Shown here: positions 1 through 12,700 of the stretch, piece by piece
How the letters are laid out: each line of letters begins with the position of its first letter
Numbering within the stretch: the stretch's first letter is position 1
NCBI GenBank assembly: GCA_900291925.1
Contig: UWYS01000017.1
Coordinates: 502,001 to 566,000, forward strand
DNA length: 64,000 nt
DNA from: Thecaphora thlaspeos
Lineage: Eukaryota; Basidiomycota; Ustilaginomycetes; Urocystidales; Glomosporiaceae
Direction: 5' to 3'
Made by a program: the position numbers and the translations under genes
The notes under the pieces: generated by a model
The model's input: only the letters and a program-made list of their open reading frames with translations
What the model was told of the DNA's origin: nothing
The model's database searches: none

Positions 1-1
1 T

Positions 2-1729
2 GGCCAGAGGCCGCCGGGCCTGCTGATGCCGCAGGGCGACGGCTTCGAGTCGGCGCCATCGAGAATGGCCGGTGCCAGCTACTCTGGTCGATTCGGCGGC
101 GGAGAGCCCAGGTCACGGGACGATGAGGCGAGTCCGTGGCGCCCCGAGTGGGACGGACCGTCGCCGCCGCATCGCTACGGACCTTCCTCCTACCCACCTC
201 CGGACTTTAGCCACCTGGTGAAGCCGGAACGGCCCGACGGCGACGGCAAGGCGGGTCACGGCAGTATCAGGGGCCCGAGCGGTGGTTATTCAGACGGCTT
301 GCCACCGGGCGGACCCGGCTACGCCATCCACGGCGCGAGGTCGCCCACGCCGCCGTTTGCTTCGCCCCACCACTGGCAACATGGTCCTCCGCCGCCTTCC
401 GGTCACCACCCACTCGGCCGCGAGACCAACGTGGGCAGCATGCCCACCATCCAGCCACCGATGACACGCCCGACATCCACCCTAGGGATCATGTCGGTTA
501 CTGGTGGCGGCGTCGGCGCTGGCGCTCCCGGAGGTCCCGTCGCTCCAATCGCAGCTGCCAGTGCGGCGGCCACGCCTAGCGCCAACAGGCGTGTCGCCCA
601 TCTCCTCTCCGAGCAACGTACGTGCCCAGATCTGCCCCGTGTCCTGTAGCCGGCGTCCTCTGCCTCTTCCGTGCACGCTCACTGACATTGCAGCTTCTAA
701 CCTTGTATTGCTTCAGGTCGCCGCGAGTCGATCAACACTGGCTTCGAGGACCTCCGCCAATCGCTGCCCGCCTGCCGCGACGGGCAGGACAGCAAGGCGA
801 CCGTGCTGCGCCGAGCCGTTGAGGTAAGTTTACACAGACCCTCCTTCGCGAGCAGCAGGCCCATGTACTAATGCAGCCACGATACTTCTGGCCATCGAAC
901 TTTACAGTACATCCACGAGCTCGAGTCAATCATCCAGAAATCGCACCGCATGCGGGCAGACAGCGGCGGCGTCGACTACGACTCGCGTAGCCCTCCGCAC
1001 GACCACGACCACTACGGTGACCATCGCCACCCGGGACGGCCCGATCACGACCCACGTAACAATGCCGGAGGTCACGGTGATGTCTCCAGACGTGGGACCG
1101 CCAGCAGCAGCCATTCCGACGACAAGACCATCATCAACGGAATACCTAGCCACTCGTATCGGCGAGACGTTGCTGTCTATGGCGCCGCACCGCTGCCGCC
1201 GCCGCCATCATCGATGATGAATCGACTTCCTCAGCTCGCACCATCGCCGCCAAGGGTGGACCTTGTCCAGCCGTGCACCGCCGCCGCGGGGTACGATGCG
1301 GGGGTCGATCGAGAGCGCAAGCTCTATCCCTTTGACGCTCCGCAGGAAGAAGGCGGGAGGCAGCATAAGCTCTTCCTGAAGCGATCGGACTCGGATCCCG
1401 AAGAGAGTGACGTCGCCAGGGTGCGGAGAAAGCTGAGCGAAGCGGAAGACTCGCCGCCTCTGCGCCGTCAGCAGAATGCAGGCAGTCCGACGCCTGCAGA
1501 AGACGGCGCTCTAGGCGTGGCGACGTCTAGCTCTAAATGGTCCAACCATCGTCTGCCGCGCGGAGCCAGACTCCTGTCTGGCGGCGGTGTTCTGATGGAC
1601 GCAGACGGTGAACAGAGCGGCAGCATCCGCCTCAGGACGGGACTGGGCTCGGACGCGGCCCACGAAGGCGGCGGTTCCTCGACGCCCCGAAGAGTCAGCA
1701 ACAGCATCTACATCGAGAGGCGGGCATGA
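2..1729 (+). CDS. bHLH transcription factor, 5' end cut by the window edge
   Basis: Probable nuclear, sequence-specific transcription factor of the Mlx/USF-like bHLH type. Three exons are seen: up to 617, 717-823 and 908-1729, with introns GTACGT..CAG and GTAAGT..CAG that keep frame. The bHLH is split by the introns. Its basic part is RRVAHLLSEQRRRESIN, followed by helix 1 (FEDLRQSLP), a loop, and helix 2 (KATVLRRAVEYIHELE). The basic region carries His-5, Glu-9 and Arg-13, the pattern known for binding CACGTG-type E-boxes. The first ATG in view is at 26 and would give 506 residues, but the frame stays open to the window edge and looks Gly/Pro-rich and internal, so the true start is probably upstream. 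The C-terminal 270 residues are low-complexity. Binding specificity is inferred; the family call is firm. Confidence 0.85.
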
Positions 1730-4700
1730 AAACTACTCGTTCCCCCTCTTGCTCCCCTCTGCACCCATCACGTTTCACGCATCGTCTGCACTCATCCTAG
1801 ACCTTTAATTTCACCGGACCACCATGGACAATGCGCGCCCTTCGCGCAGCAGATCAAAATTGTATATAACTTCCTTGTGTTCGCCTCCGTTCCTCTCGGG
1901 TCTTTCTCGTATGCTGCGACCCTCTCCTCTCTGTCCTCCTATCTCTCTTCACCATGATTCGGTCGACACATATTTGTATCACCTTAGCTTCCATTTCTCC
2001 CTGGGCGGTTTCCCACAGTCATCTTGTTTCTAGTTCTGGCGTTGGTAGGCTAATCATCTCTTAAGGATCTCTCTTCTAGTTTTAAATAACGTGCTCTCTA
2101 CTACCACCGCCCTGTCCAATTATGAATAACTTCGCCGGCAACCATAGGACGGGCAGGGGTCGTGGACAGCGAAATTTGCGGCTTGTAGCCACTCAACACG
2201 AACGCCATTCCCTTTACCTCTTTCTTGCTACCAATCCGCTCTGTATAGAGATATCAGGTCTCGGTCCAGACGGTCTCGCCTCCTCAGCAAAGCTCGTGCA
2301 GCCTCTCCCTGTTTCCTTCGCTGGCCACCCGTGTCAGCACAAAGATGCAAGAAGACGACGTCCCTCGTCGCCAGACCCGACGCGAGAGCGCAACACCTCT
2401 GCTCTGCATCCGACCGAAGTGTTGCGCCTCTGCGTGAATCGCTCGTGGACTTACACAAAATGTCTGCCATCGCTTGGTATTACGCATGGGGCGGAAAAAA
2501 AAAAAAAACTACATCGTTACCAGCTCCAGGAAACATTCGGGCGACACAGAAGATATTCCCGTGCGATTGAGAAGCATCGAATGGGAATGGATACCTGAGA
2601 GCAAAAGGCGGCAACATCGGCACGAGAATAGGGGAATGTGGGCGGCGAGCCGGCAAGAGAGAACCGAGTCAAGGAATGTCGAGGTGTGGGAGAAGGGGAT
2701 GGCGATGCGTATGGCGAGATGTAGCAGTGGGCGAGCGCGTACTGGCAGTAGTTTCTCTCGACATTGTGCGCTCGGAACTGCTTCCGTGCTACGCCGAGTA
2801 TAACGGAACGGAGAGTCGCAAAGTCTCAGCGATGTCTGCAAAAGACCTTACCGAAACGAATGGGGCGTCGAGATGCCAAGACACAGCCGCCCCACATCCT
2901 TTCAGCCAAGTTATCGAGCCTGTCTTTCCTCAAGTGGACCCGAGACGATTTTCATACATCTCTCGGCAGTATTTCGGTCGGCCTTCTCTCGTTGCGCGAT
3001 CAAAAACGATTCCTTTCTCCGATGAACGAGATGAAATTTCGTATTGCTAAGCCTCCGGCTAAGACGCTGACGCTCCGGAAGATAGCAGCAGTCGTCACTA
3101 AGCATGTTCCCCGAAAAGGAGAGCGAGATGGCGCAATCAGAACAATGTTCCATGGTGGACGGTGCTGTCGCTCCGGATGAAGAACTCTTGTCGGGACTTG
3201 GTTCCGAGCACTCCCTTCAAAAGTGGGGTAAGCTAGCTCAGTCGGCGAATGTAAGTAAGGTTTACGTCTTCCAAGCAGTGAGCGGAGCGAGGGGTGGCGG
3301 TCGCCCTACAGCGACGGTGGTCGGCGCCACGTAAAGGCGGTGCAGCCGCCGTCATTGTGAGTTTGACTTTCTTATGAAGTCTCGACGGACGTAGCAGCAT
3401 ACGTGCCATGGCGACGCGACGAGACCCTTCGCATGTGGGAGATGTCTTCCTCGTGTACGCGGAGTCGGCCTGATAAGACGGTCCAGATACGCTCGGTCCC
3501 CTTCTCACATTTTATACAACAGGTTCGGTCTCCGTCGTCCAATCCGAAGAGGATCATCCGTCGCTTATTGGTTGCAGCTGTTGACGCTACTGAGCCAAGA
3601 GTTTTGAGAAGCGAACAGAGTTCAGCCGCTTCGTCGAGACTCGACCTGCTTGGAAGCTAGCAGCCCCCTTCGACGTCTCTATAGCACAGGCTGATTATCG
3701 CTAACTAAGCGGACCTTTACCTAGCAAAGTGCTACTGCAAGCAAGCGCCCAGGCCCTTTGGCAGTTTTCATTTAATAACTTCACGCCCAGATCGCACAAT
3801 ACGAAAACGCCTCTCGAGGTCGGACAGAAAATGAAAAGAAAGGCTATGCATGTCGACCCTTGAGCCCCCCCACCTCTCGCTCGGTCATCGTATAGACAAC
3901 TATGTCGCGCCAAGGGGTGGGCCACTCACCCCCCACATGTCATCGCTGGCCAGCGCAAGGTCGGATAGAGCAAACGAAAACACCACCACAAATTAGTCGC
4001 CTTGGCTTCGTGGTGTATTGAGGACAATGAACGTCAGCGCGCAAGGCAAGATTTCAAGGTTCCGAAAGGACAAAGCATCATATGCATCGATTCCTCACGT
4101 TCGTCTATCCAGCAACGACAAGGCGTACGAAAGGCGATACCACAGACCGTATGCATATCCTTCCGAGCGCCGACGCCATCGAGGCCCTTTGGTGCCGTGC
4201 CAGCTCTCTAGCCCAAAGGGCTACGGCAGTTCGCGTACGAGGCGGTCCGAGCTTTGTACGGGGGGGGGGGGCGATAGTGCCGCGGGCCCATCCTGTTAAT
4301 CGCGGCATATTGCGCCAGCGGCGTCGCAGCGTACTCACACGGGATGAACGGGTGTCAACGGAGGACACCTCCATTTTACCCCACCTCTCTCGCACTGACC
4401 TCTAAGCGGGGGCGTCAATTGGCTCGCGCCTGACCTTTCTACGCAAACAATCGCCCATGCTAGTCATTAGAGCCGGGTCGGAGCACATAATGTGGGAGAG
4501 AGGGCAATCAGCCTCCGTCTTAGCACGTTGTGGAGAGAGTGCGTTATTCAAGTGACGCTGGAACGGCCGTCTGGTGGAGATATGCATGATACGACGAGAC
4601 GAGCTGAGTCGATGGATGGGGTGTCAAGTGGTGGTATCGGAGGCTTTCGGTCCTCTCGCTATTCCTGCCAAGGCTCTCGACTTTCCCTCCCCCACTGGAT

Positions 4701-4748
4701 CAAAGCCGACAAGGGCAAGATCGGATCGGAAACACACACTTCGTCCAA
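1730..4748. other. 3-kb intergenic stretch without a supportable gene
   Basis: This region holds the bHLH 3' UTR and the upstream region of the homeobox gene. Open frames here are short, overlap each other on both strands and show no family motif or consistent splice pattern. It contains an A14 run (2495-2508) and a G12 run (4260-4271). I see no tRNA, repeat or mobile element in it. Confidence 0.5.
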
Positions 4749-4749
4749 G

Positions 4750-4757
4750 GTATAAAG
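4750..4757 (+). promoter_or_regulatory. TATA box of the homeobox gene
   Basis: The sequence GTATAAAG lies about 210 bases before the ATG at 4965. A start site some 30 bases downstream would leave a C/A-rich leader of about 180 bases. It is recognised by consensus and position only. Confidence 0.45.
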
Positions 4758-4964
4758 AGGGACTGGTCCATGGTCGTTCTTCGCCGCCCAACAGCCACCC
4801 ATCCTCGCTCAAGCAGCCTCTCGCACACACCTCGCTCAACCTGAGGCAGCACGTCTCAGCTAGAAACTCCTACTTTCCCAGCCTTTCTTTGCCGGTCTTA
4901 GGAAGTCCCGCAGCTTGCTTCCAGAACCGATATACAACAACGCAAGCTGCTACAATCAAATACG

Positions 4965-7115
4965 ATGCGCGGCGACTGGGATCGGTCTTCCCAAACACAT
5001 CGCGCAACTTGGACAAGTGACACCACGTTTCCTCGCCATCGCGCTCACTGTCACCCTTCTTACGAGGGAACAGAACGTCCTCTGCAACCAGCACGGCGCG
5101 AACCTCGATCGATCATCAGGTCCTGGTGGGCGGGAGTCGAGCGTCATCAGCCGCAAGACGAGGTCGGAACTCGAGGCAACCCCATCGACGTCTCCGACTC
5201 ACCATCACTCTCTCGCTTCGGCGGACACATCAATGTCGATCCACTCTATCGACATGTCGCCGATCTTTCTCCACGACTTACCGCATCGACGCCATCGTCA
5301 CCGCCGACGCTCCAACATGAGCAGCAGGTGCGAACTTCGCAGCCGAATATGCAAGATCGAGGCCTATACGCTCCCATCGACTCTTCCCACCATCATGCAG
5401 AGGTCCCAATGACCGAAGAAACCATGCGCAAGAAACGCATGGATCGCGATCCTGCCCGGTCGACGCTTGCAGCTGCACGCCCACCTTCGCCTACCCTCGG
5501 TAGCGTCAACTCCCTCCCCGCCCTGCGTAAACGAACCAGACAGCTGTTGAAGCCTGAACAGACCATGCTTCTCTACAAGCTGCTTGAAAAGGTGATTTGG
5601 AACTGACCTGCCGCTTTACCTCTCGGTGTGTGTGTAGATACTGAAGTTGCACACTATCCACCTCGTCGCTGTCCGACATCCAGACGAGCTTTCCATCGAC
5701 ACAAGTACGAGAGGCCGTAGCGAAACACCTCAACATCTCTCCTCGAAAAGTGCAGGTGAGTGCTGCTTGGCTGCGTAGATGTCCGCAACGATTCGTCGAG
5801 ACAGCAACTCACCTTCGCCTGCTCACGTGTTCCGTCCCGCTCGTTATCCTGCTTCACCCTTCGACGCTACGCGTTGCAGATCTGGTTCCAGAACCGCAGA
5901 CAGGTCGGCAAGAAGATACGACAGTCGACGGAAGCATCGCGACCTCCGCAGTCTCCTCAAGACGCTCCCCTCCCACTCGCTACGTGGACCGTACCAAGTC
6001 AACGCCATCCTGTGCTTGCGCCTCACCGTGCCGTTAGCCCGGCCTCCGAACCACCTTCCGAGGCAACGAACCGACGATCTCCAGGTGCCACTCGTGTTAC
6101 TTGTTCGACACAGGCACGACGGAAACCAAACGAGGAACAGGATGGATTCCCTCGTCCTCATGCGGTCGAGACCAGAAAGTCGTCGGAAGGTCTTGAGCCG
6201 TTGCATGAACGGGTAGCAAGGATACAGGTCGACGAACCAGTTCAACCGTTCCATGTCTCAAGACCGTCGTCCTCTCACCCCAGCAGACGGCCAGGAACTC
6301 GTCTTGAAGATTTTGCACTCTCGCTCGCCAGTTCCCGTCCCGACGGACCTGTTGATTCCATCGCCTCTTCCACCGACGCGGACGCGTCGAACCGCGATAT
6401 GGAGGTTTCAGGCTTAGTTCTCCCACCGCTTCTGCCATCGACCGAACGACGAACGGCTTATCTTCCTTCTCTCTCTACCTCGACTCGATCGGTGGGATCT
6501 CGGACTCGCGATGGAGATGTTATCACGGACACTCGACAACGTCGAGAGCAAGAAGGCGAGGAAAGATTCGCTCCGACTCTTCCTTCGCCCTTTCCCAACC
6601 AAAAGCGACCACGACTTAACATCGACACTCGCCAATCTTTTTCGCATCGTTATTCTCCCTACGTCGTTCATCCAGTGTCTGAATCGAACGCAGCATCTCA
6701 ACAGCCGTTGGAAGCTACGACCAAAAGACGTTCTTCTCTGCCTTCACCGCCACAGACGAACAACGATCTTCAACAACATCGACGAGTCTACTCTTATCCC
6801 AGTCAATCCCTACCAAGTCCGTACGCTGTCATTAGAAGATCGACGAACGCTTCACAGCATGGTAATACCCTCCCTCTTTCTGGCCCTCGAGAAAGGACTT
6901 CGCGCGATAATGCGAGTGGTTCGTCCCACTTCGACGTTCACCCTGCGCACGTACCGAGGCAAGGAGCGGCGAGGCTTCTGCCATCCGATGTCCCGTACCC
7001 CAGCATCGACGATGCACGGAAGAGTGGCAGACATAGGATGAGGGGCGGACACGGACCTACCTCGCCTCGCACTCGGCCCGGCGTACTCAGCTCCAGGCTT
7101 GTGTATACGGTCTAA
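4965..7115 (+). CDS. homeodomain transcription factor
   Basis: Predicted 644-residue nuclear DNA-binding protein. Exons are 4965-5591, 5684-5755 (24 codons) and 5880-7115. Only the spliced product contains the homeodomain, because both introns interrupt it. Taking RKRTRQ as positions 1-6, the 60-residue domain aligns without a gap: Arg-5, Leu-16, Trp-48, Phe-49, Gln-50, Asn-51 and Arg-53 (IWFQNRRQ) all fall in place. Gln-50 and the lack of an inserted loop make it a typical, non-TALE homeodomain, closest in feel to fungal Yox1/Yhp1-like regulators. The domain lies at about residues 188-247; the rest is Ser/Pro/Arg-rich and disordered. A TATA box lies about 210 bases upstream. Target genes cannot be read from the sequence. 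Confidence 0.88.
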
Positions 7116-7116
7116 C

Positions 7117-7180
7117 TTTATTCTCTCTCCCTCTCTCTCTTTCTCTCTGTCTCTATCACTGCGTCTCTCTCTCGCTCCCC
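7117..7180 (+). repeat. CT-rich low-complexity tract
   Basis: A run dominated by CTCTCT follows the homeobox stop codon directly and probably lies in its 3' UTR. It is a simple microsatellite-like tract. Confidence 0.7.
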
Positions 7181-7339
7181 ATCTGCAAAAAAGCCCGTTC
7201 TTTTGCCGTCTGCCGCGCAGATGGTGCGAAACACAGGGATCGTGTCGGATGAGGGTTGGTTTGATTTTTGGTATCTAAGCAAAGCAAGCAAAGTCATCTC
7301 CGCCGATTTCTCTCCCGACCGTGTCGCGAGACGCTGCGC

Positions 7340-8554
7340 CTAGAAAGTTTCTTCCTCGTCGTCGAGCGGGGCCTGTTGGACGCGAGCACATCGGCAGACA
7401 TAGAGATCTTGTCAGTAACGGACGTAACCGGAAAGCGGGGAGGCGATAGATGATTGATGGCGGCGGCGGTGTGAAACGTACCTCTGCGCCCTCTGGTACC
7501 TCGAAGCCCTCTTCGGTGCTGTAAAGGACGGCCTGGATCTGCTTGAGTGTGTCCACCTCGGGGTCCGGGTTCTGCTCGGCCTCTTCGCCTAGCAGGCCGA
7601 GGCGTTCTTGTACCAGGATCTCGATGTCACGCAGCTGATAGTAGCGGTGACGGTGGCGGTGGCGATGGCGATGTGTGCAAGAGGCAGGTATGGAGCAGCG
7701 TCAATGTCAGCAAGCTGGCAAAAACATCTTGGACGCATTGGAGGACAAGGCATTGCACGGCGGACTCACCTTTGCAAAGTAGAAGTCCCTTTCCTTTTCG
7801 AGGCTGTCTACGCTGACCTTCATCTCGTCCATCTGTGCGGTGAGCGCCTGGATGGTCTCGTTGGAGACGGCTGCGGCTGCCGAGGATCTTGAGACGCCGC
7901 CGAGGGGCCTTCTGGCTGCGGCGCCCGTAGAGGCGGCGGCACGGACGGGCGTCCTACCGGAAGAGGAGCCGGTCAGACGGGCGGAGCCGACGGTGGTGGC
8001 GCCGAGCAAGGGTGGCGGGGCGGCCATCTGTCCGGCGCGGCGTGCCTCGGCGTCGTACGGGTTGCCGGGGAAGTTGTTGTCCCAGAACTTTTTGATCCAC
8101 TGCAGAAACTCGAGGTTGTCCCTGCCGGGGAGGGGGGAGGGGGGAGGGGGGATGGGCGAGAAGCAGGCGTGCGTGGGTGTGTCAGCGTCGGCGTATGTCC
8201 GATGGGTCGGTAAGGAGGTGGAGACACCATCGGATCGGACCGACGCCGAGAGCGAGGGCAAAGGGGCGCTGGATGTGGTGGAACTCACTGCATCTTGCAC
8301 CTGACGAGCCTGTCGACAGGGATGGGCTTATCGATCTTGTTGCGCTTGAAGGTGTCCTGGAGCACCTTGAAATTGTTGAGGTACTCGTACTCGTGCTTTG
8401 CGGCAAAGTTGATCTTGGACATGATGACGTTGCCGTAGATGCTGTCGATGATCTGGCAGTAGGCGGCGCCGGAGCCGCACTGCTCGACCTTTGTGTAGTT
8501 GAGCGCCAGCAGGTCGTTGAGCCAGATGATGAGCTCTGTTCGTGATTCGCCCAT
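7340..8554 (-). CDS. MAL3: EB1-family microtubule plus-end tracking protein (Mal3/Bim1)
   Basis: EB1 proteins bind growing microtubule plus ends through an N-terminal CH domain and recruit partners through a C-terminal EBH coiled coil. Four exons close in frame: 8554-8289, 8121-7770, 7634-7482 and 7372-7340, giving 267 residues, the usual EB1 length. The CH domain fills about residues 1-110 (ELIIWLNDLL, NFKVLQDTFKRNKI, NLEFLQWIKKFWD). The linker is Ala/Ser/Arg-rich. The EBH domain at about 178-250 has the signature ERDFYFAKLRDIE and LYSTEEGFEVPEG. The last exon encodes ten residues ending EEETF, an acidic aromatic tail like the EEY/F tail that CAP-Gly domains bind in animal EB1. The start lacks any in-frame upstream competitor. 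Confidence 0.95.
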
Positions 8555-9703
8555 GTTTGGTTATGCGTGGCTAGGGATGAGCGCGGCGGGCGGTATGGTG
8601 AGGTGCAGGCGGTAGCGGGCCGATGCAGTAGGAGGGTGGCGGGATGCGACGGGATGGTGGTGGGTGGAGCCCTGCTGTGTTGGACTGTCTCGGGCGCGCC
8701 TTTCGCCTTTCTTTGCCTTTGTCCCGGCCTGGCCTTGGCCGCCGCCGCGTGGCGCGCTGGTGCGTTGTGTTGGTCTCTTTGGCTGGCGACCAGCCTGTGG
8801 TCTGCCGTGCTTTCTTCTGCGACCTTTTGCCACGCCCGATTTGCCCGATTTGGCGCGCGCCGCTGTGGGATCACGCTGTGGCGTCCGCCCCGCCCTGCGC
8901 CGCCAACGTCACGTTTCTCGCTGGCCGGCGTGCGCGGTGGGTGCGCGATGAGCTGGTCGCGAGCCTGCGCCACTCGTCGTCGCTACCCGACCGCCGCTTC
9001 TATGTACTCGACGAGCGCGATGCAATATGCTCAACGCACTGCCATCTAGCGTAGGCGAGGGAATGCTGATGGCTGCCCAAGGGGAAACCGGCCACAGCAT
9101 GTCCGCGACGCGTCCCCGTCCCGGCCTGCCATACTGTACGCCATCCCCCCTCTCCCCCCTTCCGGCTCAGCTAGATGTCCTCGCCGTTAGAACGGCCGGC
9201 TTCTTGTCAATGCAACGATGCTCCATCTCCCCCCTCTTTGCCTCTGCTCCATTCCTGCGCTCCGTCAAGGGATTGCTAAACCGCCTTGCCGGCCGGCTTC
9301 AACGTAAACATCATTAGCTACGCGGACGCGCCTTCCGTCCAGCCGCGGCCGCCCCACCATGCCAAGTCCATGTACAACAGCCGCCCTTTCGCCTGAATTC
9401 CCTTTCTACGCTGTTCTTTGTGCCGATATGAGAGCAAGGCCCCGTGCAAGGGGGGGGGGGGGGGGGGACAGGGGAGGCAGACTACGGCTGCCTCATCCGT
9501 CCGCCCCGACACGAGACGCCGCTGTGCGGCTTCGCTCATGGTCAGCATTATATCCGCCATAGTGCTGCTGTATGCTCTCATCCTCCTTTTGCTCGTAAAC
9601 AACCTCACCCAGTCCTCCCTCCCCAAACGTTCCAGCCTCACCATTACTGTCTTCCTAAAAGTCTCACAGCGCCGCTCTCCTCTTCGCCTCCCAATTCTCC
9701 GCC
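8555..9703. promoter_or_regulatory. divergent upstream region of EB1 and the 7TM gene
   Basis: This 1.15-kb stretch separates two start codons that point away from each other and must hold both promoters. It contains an 18-base G run at 9450-9467. No convincing TATA box or gene is visible; the open frames on the plus strand here have no family features. Confidence 0.4.
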
Positions 9704-12700
9704 ATGGCTCAGCGCATCCCTTTGGCCGTCGCGGTCGTCTGCGCCGCCCTCTTCAGTATCGCTTGCTCTGCCTCTATCATCGTTTCATTCCTTTCTCGCC
9801 GCCGTTTCAACCCCGCCGACGCCGGTGTCGCTCCCTTAGAGCAGCCGCAGCGCCAGCAGCAGGCTGCCGAGCGAGCAAGACTCCTGCCCGCCCAGCGATT
9901 GCAGCTCCTGTTGGCCTTTCTCGACATCGGTATTGCTGTCGTATCAGCCGCCAGCCTGCAGTCCATCGTCTTCCAAGGCGACAGCACCGACTCTTCTCCC
10001 TTTGTTGACGCGCAAACCACCTTGGCCCTCTCCCTCTGCCTGCTCCTTCGGCCCGCCCTGATCTGTGCCTTTGCCGGCAACAGCGCCGCCTCGATCTGGA
10101 CAGAACGATCCATTTCGTCCGAGCGCTGGCTCTTTCTACCACCCGCACTCTCCTCGCTCGCCATCGCCGCCATCTGCGCCGTCGCGTTACGCGTGTACGA
10201 CCATCGCGCCTACGATTCCGGAATGACGACGGGCCAGGCTGCCGTTTCGGCTTTGGTCATCAGCTGCCTGTCCCTCCTCGGTGTCGCCAGCACGCTCGCC
10301 ATCAGCGGCATCATCTGGGCCGTCTGGACGTCGAGACAGCAACAGCGTAATCAGAAGCGGCATCGACAGCGACAGCAACACCGGGCGCAATTTCGGAAAG
10401 GGAACGGCGTGGCTACGGAGGCGATTGAGCTCAAAGCAGAAGCCAAGGTCCAGCAGCAGCGCCTTCCGAGCGCCTCCCCAAACGGCGACAACAACAAGCG
10501 GACCGAGTTTGGCGTCATGCCGACTTGCGATTCGGCTCACACCTTCGGTCAGGTAGGCCCAGCGACAGCGAGCCTCGACACGGGAAAGAGGATCAGCCAA
10601 GCTCTCGACGGCACCCTCTGCCTTTCACAAAGGACGACGACCACAGCGGCAGCGACCAGCAATGTAGACGGACCTCACGCCGGCGGAGCCACGCTGGCCA
10701 GCTCGCTCGACCCCTACGACGCATGGTCAGATCAAGGAGCCAGGCCCGTCGCTAGTGGCGACGCAGGAACGCAGCCGCAGCAGCAGCAGCATCAAGTGGC
10801 GCGCTCGCCGCGCGGTGCGCACGACGGCGACTTTTCCATTCGGTACACATACGTCGGCGGATTCGACGCAACGCTGACTTCAGATGTGTCGCAAAACCGC
10901 TCCGAGTCCGAAACCTCGCGCCCAGAGTCGCCGCTACCAGCTGCGAGCTCCGGGTTCGCGGTGATCAGCCGTGCCAGACGGACAGAGTCCGGCGAGTCCC
11001 ACGAGCCTACATCGCGAAAGGCATCCTTACGTTCGCGCCGCAGCATCCTGCTGTCGAGGGTGAGGTCGAGCGGATTCGTGCTCCTCGACGCCGATGACGT
11101 TCGACGCGAAGTGGCCATGCAGGGTTTCGACATTTCTTGCACCGTCGAGACGGAGCGCAATACTCGCGCTCAGCACGGTTTCGACGTCGAGAAGGGAGCA
11201 GCACCGCTTGACCGCCAGCAGCAGCAGCAGCAACGACGGCGGCAGCGTTCATCACAGGATTCTTTCGACACGGCAACAACGGCTTCGCTTGATCGGACCG
11301 AGGCGCTCAAGGCACTGGCAAGACTGACTGGGCTCATCGTTGTTGTCTGGCTCCCGTTTGTGAGTGTTTGTTTCCGTGTCCTTCCGGTGTGAGACGGGTG
11401 ACGCCATTCCTGACATGGTTTCCGCTCTCATGCCTGGACGCAAACGAACACAGCCCCTTTCGCTGCCCTACCTGACCAAGGGATGGACCCAAGGCGCAGT
11501 ACCGACCAAGACCACGACCGATATCATCCTGCTTTGCCTCGCCCTCACCTTGACTCCGCCCCTGATGGTCCTACAACGCATTGTTACGTACCTACTCGAG
11601 AAAAGGGCTCGCACATCTCGAATGGGCAGCGACGTCCTGGACGTGTCTTCTGACGACATGGCGCGGACCTCGTCGTGTCGGGACAGAGAGAGGACGTCCT
11701 ACGGCAGCTGCAGCTGTGCGGTCGCTGGCGTTGGCTTTGGCGACTGCAACGGCTACGATCACGGCGTTGCGTTACTCCGTGGAGCGTCGTGCGCACGTTC
11801 GCGAGACCTCGACATCGCACGCGCCTCCGCTCGGCCAGCCCGCTTCTCTAGCGCCGACACATTCGGGGCTGCCCGCAACTCCCCGTCTGCATCTGTGCAG
11901 CACGGTCTCGGCGCAGCATCTCGACAGCGCAACGGGTCGTTCCAATCAAGCATCAGCGCCAACAGCATGGTACCCTTTGCAAACGAGCATTGGGCGGGAA
12001 AGCGCATCGGAGCGGGAGATTGTATTGAGCCGCGAAGTCCCTTCTGGCGGGCGGTCAACCTCTTACTCTCGCCGCATCCCAAGCTCGAGCTTCTCCCGCA
12101 GGATGACGATCATTCTTGCCGTCACGCCTTCTCGAGTCCGCGTGTCAAGTCCGGCGCGGATCTGGTCCCATCGACGCCTCGTCACGGTGTCATACACAGT
12201 GTCGCTACACCGCAACGTTACGCCGATCAGATCAACGAGGTTGACGTCGCGGAGAAACTACTCCCTCTACCCTCTCGTGGTCTCGCCGCGTGGAACGCCT
12301 CCGACGCCACCCTCTCAGAGACTAGTGCCATGGAAGCAGAAGAGAGGCAGCAGTTGGAGTTGATGCTAGAGCCGGATAGCCTTCTTTCGCCACACCAGCG
12401 TACGGCTGAAACACCTTGCGCAAATCAAGATGCTCACGGAACGGAGCGCGAGATACCTTTGAAGACTGTATCTTTCTCGAGGTGAGTCGGCCATCCTTGC
12501 TGTTGTAGATCTGTTCACGCTCTTACGACGACGGCGGATGGAACATCCCCTGCTGCTTCATTTCGCGAACATATCGCAGCTCGCACGAAGGAGGTGCGGA
12601 CAAGGGGCGCGCGTCGATGTCAGTCGGTGATCAAGCTGTGTCTGCTAGCCAAAGAGACGGAGACACTGGTCCGGAGGAAGAGCACCAGTCTGGATCGATC

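Noticed and set aside
2122..2598. 158-codon frame in the 1.7-4.7 kb gap
   Set aside because: It crosses an A14 run, overlaps frames on the other strand and has no domain or splice context.
4965..7115. Idea that the homeodomain gene marks a b-type mating locus
   Set aside because: There is no divergent second homeodomain gene; the neighbour is a bHLH gene 3 kb away on the same strand, and the domain is a typical Gln-50 homeodomain rather than the bE/bW type.
8567..9049. 160-codon frame with hydrophobic stretches between EB1 and the 7TM gene
   Set aside because: Composition-driven; it lies in a divergent promoter region, overlaps equally long frames and has no recognisable motif.
11360..11393. 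A 34-base intron in the 7TM gene ending at the first AG
   Set aside because: It keeps frame but is too short for splicing compared with all other introns here; the AG at 11452-11453 gives a normal 94-base intron and a better helix 6.
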